NCBI GenBank assembly: GCA_964019155.1
Contig: OZ025244.1
Span: forward strand, 23,476,521-23,540,520
Source: Osedax fenrisi
Lineage: Eukaryota > Annelida > Polychaeta > Sabellida > Siboglinidae
Length of the DNA stretch: 64,000 nucleotides
Direction of reading: 5' to 3'
Below the pieces are notes generated by a model, which was not told the origin of the DNA, ran no database searches, and saw nothing but the letters and a program-made list of their open reading frames with translations. Within the stretch, counting starts at the first letter, position 1, and the number at the start of each line of letters is the position of its first letter. The position numbers were made by a program, and so were the translations under genes. Shown piece by piece: positions 24,540-37,150 of the stretch.

Positions 24540-26420
24540 AGTTATAATAAAGTTTTACTAGAGTTCTGGGAGATAAGGATAGGAGAATTTTGGTAACGAA
24601 GAGAAGGTAATATTATACGTTTTTTAATTAGATCAGAGATATAGCTAGGGTTGAAAGAATATATTGATTTATGGATAATATATAGTATACGTAATTTACA
24701 CATGACGGAGAAGGGTATCCACATACTAAATGATTGATGAGATGTTGTACTAGAGTGATCCAGTCTTGTTATGCAGTAAGTAGTACATATTTTGGAACGG
24801 ATAATCTGATATAGTGGAGCAGTAGATTTAGCAGGAAGTAAATTCAGTATATACTGAATCCCTATAGGGAAGAACAGTAGTCAAGTCGGGAAAGTACAAG
24901 AGCATTTATTAGAGTTTTCGTAAGTTTTCTGGAAATTGATGTCCGTATTTTTTTAATTCAGAAGAGTTGAAAGTTGGAAGATTTTGTAATGAATGATATG
25001 TGATTCTTAAATGATTAGTTGTCATCAAATACTAATCCTAGGTTTTTGGAGAAATGTGAATGAGAAATAATCATGTTATTTAAAGTAACGTTTGGAAAGG
25101 AAGTATCAGAAGTAGATATGTTGAGTACAGTAGTCTTAGAGGAATTAATTAATAGTTTATTGGAGAAGAGCCATAGTCTTATGTAGTTAGCATACGTGGT
25201 TAATTCAGAATTAATGTTATTTTAATTTATAGGGAAAAATGTAAAAATTTGAACATCATCAGCAAAAATATGGTAGTGTATATTTGGAAAGTTCTTAATT
25301 AGATCAGCAATAGGGCGGATATTAATAGAAAAGAGGGATGGACCTAGAAAGTATCCTTGGGGAATACCGTGGTTAAGTGGAGAAAGAGGCGAGTACGATA
25401 TTTCAATCATAATAGTGATATTGCGGTTTGTCAGATATGAAGTAAACCATTTTAATGCTAAGCCAGATATACCCATCAAAGTAAGCCGTGAGATTAATAT
25501 GTTATAGTCCAGGGTATCAAAAGCAGTTGAGAGATAAAGTAGGATTAGCTGGTAACACGTGTTTCTATTTATAGTAGATACTATTGTGTCAGTATTTCTG
25601 AGGAAATCTGTTTCTGTCGAATGACCCTTACGAAAAGCGCTTTGAAACGGGTCGAAAAGATTATTTTTATTTATATGGGCGATAATTGCTAAGGGAGTTT
25701 AGGTCGAGGTTTTGTTTTTTTAGAATATGTGAGATTATGGCAATCTTGAGGCAGGGTGAAACTTGGCCAGAGTTTAGTTAGTTCGCAATAATATCTAAGA
25801 AAATAGGATAAAATAAGGGTGAAAGTGTGTGATATAATGAGATAGGTAGGGGATCAATGGGGGAGGCACAGTGATATTTCATGAGTAGGTCATTTACTGT
25901 ATAATAAGGGATAGTGAATATACTTAATGAGTCAATAGGATGGATAATAGTGATGGTAGGATTGAGTATGTATGGAGTAGAACCGCAAATAATATTATTA
26001 ATGCTTGCAATTTTATTTTCAAAGAATTTTTGAAAAAGAGAGCATAGTTGACAATATGACGTGTTCGATAAAATGGGGAGGATTTTTTCATCTGGAGGAG
26101 AGAGAATTTTATTTGCCATTTTAAATAATTTGCGAGGATCAGAGGAGATCAATGCTATATTTTTGTTATAATAGATGGATTTGAACGAGATATAGTAAAT
26201 TTATAATTTTTTCTAGCTAGTGATAGAGTTAATTTTGTTTAAGTCGAAGGATTTTAAAGACATTTATTTTCAAATTTGCGAATACTCTTCTTGAAGATGA
26301 AAAGTTCGTTAGAGAACCAGGGAGAAAAAGGGCGGTCGCGACGGTCGGTAATTAATTTATACATTAAACTATAGTTTTTGTAGGTGCGTGTATATTTATA
26401 CTATTTAGGAGAACATAGTT
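24540..26420 (-). pseudogene. CR1/Jockey-like non-LTR retrotransposon ORF2, decayed
   Basis: Minus-strand pieces in order: an RT N-terminal linker (about 26152-25778, KMANKILSPPDEKILP), the RT core (about 25560-25222: AFDTLDYNILI, GLALKWFTSYLTNR, HGIPQGYFLGPSLFS, and the active site FADDVQIF, in shifted frames), and a C-terminal piece (24724-24542: LRILYIIHKSIYS). Several stops and frameshifts occur and the 3' end is missing. It lies between the unknown plus-strand gene and the TPPP-like gene. Confidence 0.8.
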
Positions 26421-26664
26421 TAGGAGTACCGGACAGAGGGAAGTAGGAGTATATATATATTTGTGTTATATATCATATATGATACTATAGTATACTAAGT
26501 TATTTTATAATTATATAATAATATTATTATGGCTATTTATATAAATAACCCCAGAGTCATCGAATTATTCATATATATAATGTACTTTATAACTAAATTT
26601 GTATACTAAGACTATAGTCTATAAAATATATTTAAAAAAAGTAAAATATATTATATATAATATT

Positions 26665-26715
<51 letters not shown>

Positions 26716-26755
26716 TGATAATACAGATTATAAGATGAAATCCTGGAATAACAAC

Positions 26756-26761
26756 TTTATT
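26756..26761 (-). terminator. Polyadenylation signal of the TPPP-like gene
   Basis: AATAAA on the minus strand, 180 bases beyond the TAG stop at 26941-26943. The 3' UTR between them has higher G+C content than its flanks. Confidence 0.6.
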
Positions 26762-26940
26762 AGTATCGAAAACAGAGTTCATGACATCTACATCGTTACT
26801 TCGTATCGATGTCGTTATAGGCCTCTCGTGTCGTAGTATATCGCGTTATTGAAACGTCGATGACTCATCGATGGTGACCTCGTCGACCTCTGTTACGTAA
26901 TAAAAATGCGTACATCCGGGAACACGCCACCCACATGACT

Positions 26941-27259
26941 CTAGTGTTTCTTGTCGTACGTGTTGCCACCCTTGTAGGCGCCAACGTAGCCGGTGTTATC
27001 GTGTATGGTTTCCCGACCTGCGGTAGGGTAGAGTGATATTGAAAAATATGATACAAAATGTAATAATATATAATACTAAATTCAGAGAAAGTTATTTTTC
27101 TATTTAAATAATAATATAACAAATCAATAAAGTGTAGACGTCAATAATAGATAGTATAATAGATAGTTATCGGTGATATTTAAACGATTTAAATTATAAA
27201 ATACATCAAAGCATGTAATAGTTAGTACAGTGTACGACGTACACTGTACGTACACACGA

Positions 27260-27318
<59 letters not shown>

Positions 27319-29596
27319 ATTTACTTACCATTGATGCCTTTACCTTTACCGCCATCATCAAACCTAGACTTATGTGCTCCTGTGTATTGCGTGTGGTCTG
27401 TCATTCTGTCCACTCCTCCGGTAGCCGATATCATCTGTCCACAAATGGGAGCGGGGTTATATAGGTCATAGGGGCGTGGTTATGATAGTGGTTTTATAGG
27501 TATACTCGAGTTATAATATGGCTCTTGGTGTATAGGTAGTGAAGGTAGTATAATACATTATCGCTACCGCAGACTCTCAAATATAAACCGTAACGTTATT
27601 CTGTTGAGGGGTTTGTCCCATGAGACGGTCGCTGATCTCACTGGCGGCTTCCGATATATTGTCTAGCTTGTTGTCTTTCATGTAAGACTTGGCCACTTCT
27701 AGTATCAGCGCATCTACTTGGTCGGAGCTGATGTTCCTGCGGGTCGGGGGGCGTGGTTAAGTAACGTCAGGGGCGTGGTTATATACCGTTGTGTGAGGGG
27801 AGGAGTGTGGTTAAAAAGAGGCGGGGCTTATATCATGATATGTAACGGAAATGTAACCGACATTTAGAAAGAATATCTACTGTATCTTAAATGTCGATGT
27901 ATTAATACCACAATTGTCACTATGTGTGTAGACGTAATATGTGTGTATGTACTTGTGTAGGGGAGAGTAGGGAGACTTGAACATGAAGAGGATCTGAGAT
28001 ATCTTGAAAATCGTATTTCTACTATATAAATATTTATAAAAAATCATAATTAATAATCTAATAATGTGCAAGGTTTTTCCATTACATCAAATTTTGAAAA
28101 TAATTTATAGAATTTATTAATTTGAAAAAATGCGTTTTTAAAATTAATTCATCACCAGGTCTCAATAATTAACTCTCCAATTGTGCTAATGACATTTGAT
28201 AATTGATTATTTCTAATAATCTTCTCCTTAATGCATCAAAAACTACAATTTTGAAACTTTCTAATATCCTACTTACTTCCATGATTTTCTTATTGGTAAC
28301 ATTGTAATCTCTACTTCTCCTACTACACCCAACTTAGGTGTACTTTTTGATTCTACTCTTTCCTTCATTCCTTATATTATTGCCATCACTAAATATGCAA
28401 ATTATCATCTTTTAAAATTAGAAAAATCCGAAAATAAATTACTGCATCTCTTACTAAAACGTTAGTTAATTGCATTGTCCTCTCACGTATAGATTACTGT
28501 TCATCACTCCTCATCAAACTTCCATTATCCTCTATCTATTCCCTACATCGAGTTATTCGTTCATCAATCCGTAAAACATATAACCTAAGTATTCGAGATA
28601 ATTCATCTATTTCCTCATACCAACACTTACCTCCATGGTTCACATTTAACAAACGCTCTGCTTATCGCATACTATTTATTGTTCATTCTTCAATATACTA
28701 TTCAAATGTTCCCTCGTATATTTCTGCTTCTCTAGTACAAAGATATTCCCTTCCATCTCTTAGAAACCATGAATCTCATATTCTATCTACCCATATGCTC
28801 CATCCCTGAACAATGAATACTCGGGCACTGATTTATATTGGTCCTAAGCTATGGAATTCACTCCCACCCTATATAAGATCCATAAAATCGTATAAAACAT
28901 TCAAGAAATGTATACAACAATTTATCTAAGGTGGCAACCTGTAATACTAATATTGTTTGTCATTATTATTTTATTTGTTAATTTCCTTACGGTTTATTCT
29001 ATTTTATTTTATTATTATTAATGGTATTTATTTTTTTATTTACATTAACAGTATTTATTTTATTTGTATTCTATATATATTTACACTTTTGAGAAATAAT
29101 TAATGTATATATATATACATAAAATAACAGGAAACAATAATTTAATAATAAGTAATAAATGAAAGAAAAGAATGATTATTTACATATGCCATAATATATA
29201 TATATATATATATATATTTGTCTGCGTATATATGTATGTATATGTGTATACGGGTTGTGCGGGAGGGGGTGATGGTATATACGGGGTTGATTACTTTAGG
29301 TATAAATATATATATATATATATATATATTTAGCATACGAACAGTTTTCCCTTCGTCTTTATCTTATGGAAGCAGATGTCTAGATTGTTAGAGTTGCAGG
29401 TCTTGTTCTTTGTGATGACACCCGAGTCGGTGAACCATCTTGTCATGTCCTTATGAGGACATATCGAGTGTTACGTAATACTAATAATAGAACAAAATGT
29501 ATGCGAAATTTATTATTTACAATATTTATTATTGTGTTCGATATCAGTCATTATTTCCTTATACGCATGATAACTACTCTATAGCAGAGCTCCCTG

Positions 29597-29647
<51 letters not shown>

Positions 29648-30410
29648 AGCATTTAAAACCTAACTATCCTATTAAATTGTTATATATTAGTAATGAACTA
29701 TTAGTTTTTATCATATAAATAATAATTATAAACATATTATTTTACATTTAAAAGTGTAGAGTTTAATACGAATTTACATTATAAATAACACAGAGTTCCG
29801 AAAATCAAACATATGTGTTCATTTTGGTATACACAATCGAATTACGCGATTTCCTATATTTCATTAGCAACGATATCGTTGATAATGTTATAACAGATTT
29901 GTCTACAATTAAAATGGAGGTTTGATTTTAAAGCTGTACATATCTTACGAGTAAAATCTAACTTATAGGATGCATGTACTTTAATAGAACAGTGAAACCA
30001 TCGCTGTATCGAAACCGCGTCAAACTTAAATATATTTCAGTGATTTCGATCCTCCTTCCAGTAGCAGTGGGGATTACTATTATCTACGATGCTTGTATAG
30101 GGCGTATAGAGTATTCTATCTTTACTTGGCAAAATCTTTAACTTTATTATCGAATACACATATACACACTTACGATGTAGGCGTATGACACAATCATTGT
30201 TACACACACACACACATACACACACACACTGTGTGCGTCGTACAGTGTACCGCTCACACACACGCATACACACGAGCACATGATCACACACGATCACACA
30301 CATATTATAAGGTAATGGTTGTTGTTGTTGTGGTGATGACTAACTTTAGTAGTGGCTTCTTTATTTCCTCCCTTGGTCGCGTATTTGTAGAAGGATGCCG
30401 TGAGAGACAT
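26941..30410 (-). CDS. TPPP / p25-alpha family protein (tubulin polymerization-promoting)
   Basis: Binds and bundles microtubules; members are cytoplasmic or ciliary. Five minus-strand exons: 30345-30410 (ATG at 30410), 29343-29449, 27595-27736, 27329-27434 and 26941-27017 (stop TAG). Phases 0, 2, 0 and 1 all match and give about 165 residues, close to short TPPP3-type proteins. Exon 1 reads LTASFYKYATKGGN. Exon 2 has MTRWFTDSGVITKN and LDICFHKIKTKGK, the EF-hand-like p25-alpha core. Exon 3 continues the core with ALILEVAKSYMKDNK. Exon 4 carries the family signature GGVDRMTD..YTGAHKSRFD and GKGKGI. Exon 5 ends the signature with GYVGAYKGGNTYDKKH. There is no long disordered N-terminal extension like that of vertebrate TPPP1. 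Intron 2 (1.6 kb) contains a CR1-like remnant. A (TAC)n tract starts 193 bases upstream of the ATG. No break is seen. Confidence 0.95.
28320..28930 (+). pseudogene. CR1/Jockey-like RT C-terminal fragment in TPPP intron 2
   Basis: Plus-strand (antisense to the host gene) RT thumb and C-terminal region: LGVLFDSTLSF, SRIDYCSSLL, IRSSIRKTYNLS, YRILFIVHSSIY and KLWNSLPPYIRSIKSYKTFKK, then a stop at 28927. There are a few stops and one frameshift. The 5' portion is absent, as expected of a 5'-truncated copy. Confidence 0.85.
30205..30305. repeat. (CA)n-rich microsatellite in TPPP intron 1
   Basis: Runs of CACACACACA, interrupted by a short palindromic GTGTGCGTCGTACAGTGTACC block. It lies downstream of the exon 1 donor on the gene strand. 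Confidence 0.85.
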
Positions 30411-30602
30411 TGTTATTCCTGTTGTGTTATTGTTACTGCTGCACTGCTGTTCTTGCTGTATTGTTTATGTGTGTGAATTGTTTAATATGGCAGTTATTTA
30501 TTATAAAATTGTTAATGTTTTTAATCTATATTATAATTAAGATTGAAATAAAAATGTTAATTGCAAATAAATAATCAACATTAGTATTATTTACTTTGTT
30601 AT

Positions 30603-31223
<621 letters not shown>

Positions 31224-34200
31224 AAATTAGAAACAAAATAGGTCCAAGTACAGAACCTTGAGGTACAACTGTTTTTAAATTATTTGATTGAGAATAGTGG
31301 TTTCCAGTTTTTATAGAGAATGTACGATTCGAGATGAATGACATCACCAATCTAAAGCTTTTTCAGTTATGACCGATATCAATTAATCTTTGATTTAAAA
31401 TAATGTGATCTAGAGTATCAAACGCAGCAGATAAGTCGAGAAGGAGTAATTGTATATTAGAATGAATATCAAGAGATTTAATAATATTATCATTGCTAAT
31501 TGATCAATAAAATATAGTACAGAAGTTTATGTACTGTGATGTAAACGATATATACTTTGATAGTTATCTATTAGTTGGTTAGTATGTAATTAATTATTAA
31601 GTTGACAATATACAACTTCCCAGGAAACCAAAGTAGGTGTATTAGGTTGCGATTGGTTGTATTTGGTTGTAATTGGTTGTAAAAATAGGTGTAACATAGT
31701 GTAAATACACCATTTATTTGTGTATAGGTGTAATACGTTGTATTTACACTCACAAATACAACTTATAATTTAAAATAAGTTGTATTTTTAGGTGTAGAAT
31801 AGTGTAAATACATCATTTATATGTTATAGTTGTAATACTTTATAATACTATTAATTTTTAATAACTGTAAAAATTAAATAAATAAATTAATAATATATAT
31901 ATTTATTTATATTTTATTTAATTTAATCCTAATTATTATAATATTTTACTTTTTCTTTATTTTAATATATTTACTTATAACTTATTACTAATATAAATTA
32001 ATTATAAATTATTATTTTAATTTTATATTTAATTTAATACATTCACCTTGAACAACAATTATAATAATAATTATATTGATAATTAAGAAAATACAAATGG
32101 TTGATGTATATACACTATTTTTATTTTACAGTATAAAGTTGTATTAAAAGGTGGAGAATGGTGTATATGCACTATTTTTTATTTTTATTTTGCATTAAAA
32201 GTTGTATTTTTAGGTGGAGAATGATGTATATGCCATATTTTTTATTTTTATTTTATATTAAAAGTTGTATTTTTAGGTGGAGAATGGTGTATATGCACTA
32301 TTTTTATTTTTATTTTACATTATGAAGTTGTATTTTTAGGTGGAGGATGGTGTATATGCACTATTTTTTATTTTTATTTTACATTAAAAGTTGTATTTTT
32401 AGGTGGATAATGGTGTATATCCACTATTTTTTTATTATAAAAGTGTGGATATGTTGGGTAATTGAGATATAGGGCTAGTTGTTTAGGTCATTGATATGTA
32501 GCTTATTTTGTTTAAGTATCGGAGTTACTATTGCGTGTTTCAGTTGTGTCGGGACGTATCCAGAATTTAAAGAATCATTAATTATTATAACAATGGGTAT
32601 TGTAATACTATATAATCATTAATATATTAATGATTCTTTCATGAGATATACGGGTATATGATCATGAGGAGCAGATGATTTAGACGAATTAAGTAATATT
32701 TTTATTTTATCATTAGTTGTTGGGAGAAATAATGGAAGTTGATGGCAAGTAATATTTGGTAGTGTAATGGGTGTTGTATTATTGGAATTTGGCGTGAGGG
32801 ATGTATGTAGTTTATTAAGTTTGTCAGTAAAAAAGTCTGAGAATTTATAGAACAGGATATCATAGGGTATATCAGGTAGATATTTTTGTTTCTTTTTTCC
32901 TAATAAAGTATTAGTTAACTTATATAATCTACGTATATCTCCGTTACAATTTTTAATTTCAGTTTCGTAATGCTGAATTTTAGCTGCTAGGGATACCTTC
33001 AATGGATTTTTAAATACTTTTTTTAGAATCTATAAATTTGTTAAGAAGTTGGATATTAGGATGTTTAGAATATTGTCGTTGACATCTTCTCATATTTTGC
33101 TTGACTAATATTGTATCTTTATTAAACCACATTTTTCTATTATTTCGGATAGTTTTATTTTTTTGAGGAGTATGTTTGTTAAGGATATTTGTTAGGATAT
33201 TATTTAACGTATTCATTTTTATATCTTGAATTAGCAACAATAAAAGATCAAAGGAGAATGTTGAAGTTGATATTGCTGAGAGGTTTCTATATTTATTTGG
33301 GAATGGCTAATATTATCACTTTTTATATTGAGAAGAAAAGTGACAGCATAGTGATCAGTTATTAGATGTAGAATTTCGAAATTATTGAGTATGAGATATT
33401 GACTATTAGTGGAGAAAAGTGGCCAGAAATTACCTGGACAAAGTTTACCTGGACCGATATTACACAACATAACAACTGGTACCCCTTTAGATTAACATGG
33501 AAGTTAAAGTATCCGAGTATAATTGTATTGTTTAATTTTATGGAAATAAGGAGATCATTGAGATCATCAATACATTATATATAGTTATTAGGTGGTGGTC
33601 AGTATATTATTATAAATCTAGTGTAATTATTTGCAGATGTCTATATTAGAACTATAATGCATTCAGGACCAGAGATATCATAGTTTGTGTAGCTTATTAA
33701 TGTCATTGATTTTTTAAATAAAATACCAATACCATCTGCGGTTTTGTTACCATGAAGTGTATGTCGTGAGGTGTGTTTAAAAATGTAAGTATTGTTAATA
33801 AGTTGGGAAATTAAGGGAGTAAAGTCATGTGTAATAACCTACGCCATATTTCAGTAATTGCTATTATGTCGTGATTAAATTCAGTAATGAAGTCTGATAA
33901 TATTTCGATATTAGCTTTTATTGATCGTGTGTTGATCAAAGCACACTTTATATATTTATCATTTAAAAGTCATGTAGGTTTATCTATAATAATGTTTGAT
34001 AAATTGTAATATCTATTAGTAGGGTTTACTAATTTATTTTTTGAATTTTTATTTATTTTTATTAGATATATAATTATTATAGATATTTGTATATTTTTCT
34101 ATATTATCATCTGATATTGATAAAGGATTTATTGACTAGTCAATTCTTTTAGTATGTGAATTTATAGATTTCAACTCATAAATATTACCTAATCTATTGA

Positions 34201-34940
34201 AAACACATTTATGATCTAATACATAGTTATATTTGATGGCATGGTAGATAATCTTATCATGTAGTAGTGTTTTATTGTCAACAGAATTCCTAATAAATAA
34301 CTTACTATACACTGATTGTTTTAAACAATGAATTGACGATATAAAAAGAGATTGAGCATAATGAAAGTTAAATGAGAGCTTACTAATATTTTCAATTACA
34401 ATACTAAATGAGTCAGGTGATGTATACAAACTGCTACTTATAGGTAGCAGTTTAATTTTAGTAGTTAAATTTAAATTTGTTTCTATCATATCATTTATAG
34501 ATTTTATTAATTTTTCAACGTATTTAGGTATATTTGTTTTAGTCAGTATTCTTTTTATTTCAGTTATATCATAAGAAATTGATTGTAATGTCGGTTTATT
34601 TATATGCGTGTCTGTAGGGTCAGTAGTGTCAGTAATTGTATCTGTATTAGAGCTTTCATAATTTAGGATCGAACTTGTGGAAATATAAGATATAATACTT
34701 TGTGATTAATCATTATCAATAGATATATTATCAACACATGAAGTACATCTGAATGCAAAGTTAACACTATTAAATATTTGCAATACATCTTTCGATGGCG
34801 TATTACTGTTGACCCATTTTTCAGGTGAACAGTTAGCATTAAATATACACATTTGGTGTATATGTTTGTTGCATATCGAACACTCTATTACTAGAGAATC
34901 ATTATATATATTGAACAGTGATAGCATGTAGTCATGTTGA
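31224..34940 (-). mobile_element. CR1-like LINE, near full length, interrupted and 3'-truncated
   Basis: Minus strand, from about 34940 down. ORF1 part: a PHD-like zinc finger at 34927-34706 (ECSICNKHIHQMC, then FRCTSC) and a further piece at 34489-34136. Endonuclease part (34000-33230): GIGILFKK, YWPPPNNY, LGYFNFHVN (decayed GDFN). RT N-terminal part (33240-32450): LLNSSKSSAPHDHIPVYLMK and LKHAIVTPIL. The RT is then interrupted by about 930 bases of other sequence with a minisatellite, and resumes at 31500-31224 with LLLLDLSAAFDTLDHIIL and VPQGSVLGPILFLI, stopping directly on (TAC)n. Multiple stops. A PHD-like finger in ORF1 is known from CR1-clade elements. Confidence 0.8.
32085..32440. repeat. 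Minisatellite, about 60-bp unit x5
   Basis: Direct repeats of a unit with TTGTATTTTTAGGTGGAGAA then TGGTGTATATGCACTATTTT and a T/A-rich spacer. It lies inside the insertion that interrupts the CR1-like RT. Diverged relatives of the unit occur upstream at 31640-31820 (TTGTATTTTTAGGTGTAGAA, TAGTGTAAATACATCATTT). Confidence 0.85.
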
Positions 34941-34974
34941 TAACTAATTGTAATTAATATAAGCTATTTTTGCA

Positions 34975-35105
34975 ATAATATATATTATGCAATAATATAT
35001 GTTTTTAAATAATATATGTTTTGCAACAAGACATGTTTTGAAACAAGATATGTTTTGCAACAAGATATGTTTTGCAACAAGATATGTTTTTCAACAAGAT
35101 ATGCC
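34975..35105. repeat. Minisatellite, about 19-bp unit x6-7
   Basis: Direct repeats of GTTTTGCAACAAGATAT with minor changes, immediately outside the 5' end of the CR1-like element. It could be part of that element's 5' region or an older locus repeat. Confidence 0.85.
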
Positions 35106-35339
35106 TTTTCCATCAATTGATTCTCTCATTTCACACATGCCTCCATACAATACACTCTAACCAATAATCTAACAATACAGCTACAAGTAATTACTCTTAG
35201 GAAGCCATAGCCTATATGCATATAGATGAAATGTCATTAGCCTGGACAATTAATACGATTGATTTCTGAAAACAATGAGGATATTTTTCGAATTTTACAT
35301 AGCTATAATAGTAGATAGGAAGAGAAATACTGATATAAT

Positions 35340-35640
35340 TAATATAATACAATATAAAGTAACGCTCGAATCCAGAATTGTCAAGGCTGCCCTATCTTTT
35401 TTCGGACACGTTGTTAGATCAGATATGATGGAATTGCAAATAATGCTGGGAAGAATGGAAGTTCGGCGAGGAAGAGGCAGACCATCTAGACCATTGCACC
35501 TGGCTAGACAATCTACAAGAATATCTCTCTAAAGATATTATGAATCTCCGACTAGATTCTAGAGACAGAATGGGATGGAGTATAGCTACCATGGATGTCG
35601 CCAGGGGTCGGTTTCGACTCGACGGAACGAGGTAACAAGG
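35340..35640 (+). pseudogene. RTE-like retrotransposon C-terminal tail
   Basis: Encodes, on the plus strand, LSFFGHVVRSD, ELQIMLGRMEVRRGRGRPSR, and in a shifted frame DRMGWSI-like residues. This is the zinc-knuckle-less C-terminal tail motif (GHV.R, LG..EGRR.RGRP, DR..W) common to RTE-like proteins. Truncated and frameshifted. Confidence 0.75.
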
Positions 35641-35772
35641 TAACAAGATAACTAGGTAATAATAATAAATGTAATATGAAGTTAATTGAAAAGAAAGATT
35701 AGATTTAAAATTAATAACTCGACATCGTAATACAAAGATTATAGATGTTCTAGATACCACTAATACCTACAT

Positions 35773-35807
<35 letters not shown>

Positions 35808-36704
35808 CATTATTTTGAAGCATAAATATTGCACAATTTAACTAACGATGTTTGCTTTCATTAATGTAATTACTTATGATTGGATCAAGTTTTTTTACTA
35901 GATACGTAAGTAACGTTACTTAGGGTAAGGGTGTACTATAGCAAGGGTTCCCTTACTGAATACCGAACTGACATGTGTAACTGTAATAAATCACTATTCA
36001 TCGAGGATCTCGGATCAACTTCAAATCTAAGTATATATTTTGTAGGTATATTTATGACGTTTTTATGTTTATACTATTATACTTGTATTTATAATATTCT
36101 TATTTTAATTATAAAAGTAGAATGCAGATTACTAATTTATTAGATAATGAATACGTGTAACAATAACATCGATACAATTATATATGATATATCATTACGT
36201 ACTGCATCAAACTAAAACATACATGACATTATTATGATAAAATATAAATGTCGACTTTTAGAACTCTGCGATATCTTCATCGGAGAGGGTAGGTATTCGT
36301 ACCTATAATATAATGTGTCGTATTATATATTTAATATTTAATACTAATCATAATGTATAGTTTGGTGGGTCCGCGTATTTAATAATTTAAATATAGTTAA
36401 TTAATTAGTTAATATAAATATATATATAATTTATATTATAATAGACTATTTCGTTGTATCGTTCTATATATAATATTATAAACAAATGTTAGCCTAGTTT
36501 ATATATCGTAATACATATCAAGTTAATTCTCGATATCTCATAATTCAAGGGACAGATGATAACTGCGTCCGAGATATAAAGTTCATATTAAAATATTGTA
36601 CTAAATAATAGGATATTGCTATTGTTATTGTTATTTGTGTGGAGTCTTTCATCCCATCCGGGAACTCATACGAAGTTTTCACTTATAACCAACTAGCGCT
36701 CTCA
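35641..36704. other. AT-rich intergenic region, nothing coding seen
   Basis: Holds a (TA)n run at about 35778-35802 and A/T-rich low-complexity sequence. It separates the RTE-like tail from the 3' end of the secreted-protein gene. Confidence 0.55.
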
Positions 36705-36830
36705 TATCGACCTTCGAAGTCACTCTCGCGTTTCCGTGGTTTTAACGAGAGCCAAGCATTTATGTAATTATATATTAGATAACTTCTAAATATTACCGTA
36801 AGAACTATTTATTCGATCCGTATCGATTAC
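36705..36830 (-). repeat. SINE copy, truncated
   Basis: On the minus strand it shares AATAAATAGTTCTTA and GGCTCTCGTTAAAACCA with the copies at 16934 and 57011, and ends in the same tail hairpin (CTCTCG...). It lies in the 3' flank of the secreted-protein gene. Confidence 0.6.
36808..36813 (-). terminator. Polyadenylation signal of the TSP1/CBM14 gene, within a SINE
   Basis: AATAAA on the minus strand, 57 bases beyond the stop at 36870. It lies in a SINE-derived segment, so the signal may have been supplied by the repeat. Confidence 0.5.
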
Positions 36831-36869
36831 TCGTATGCACCCTACTTCTAGATACACAACCTTCTCGCC

Positions 36870-37104
36870 CTACGGGGTCTCGCTTATATCGGACTTAGAT
36901 GTGACGTCACATCCGGGTTGAATGCCCTTTAGGCAGGCGAATTTCTCCTGATTCCAGTACCTAAGTCCACAGCTCACACGAATTATGTTGTATACTCCAG
37001 GCTTCTTTGTCGGTAAACACATGTAGTATCTATAGATAGTATACAAGTGATGTATATATATAGATAGTATAATATATATAGTTATATATATAATTATATG
37101 TATA

Positions 37105-37150
<46 letters not shown>

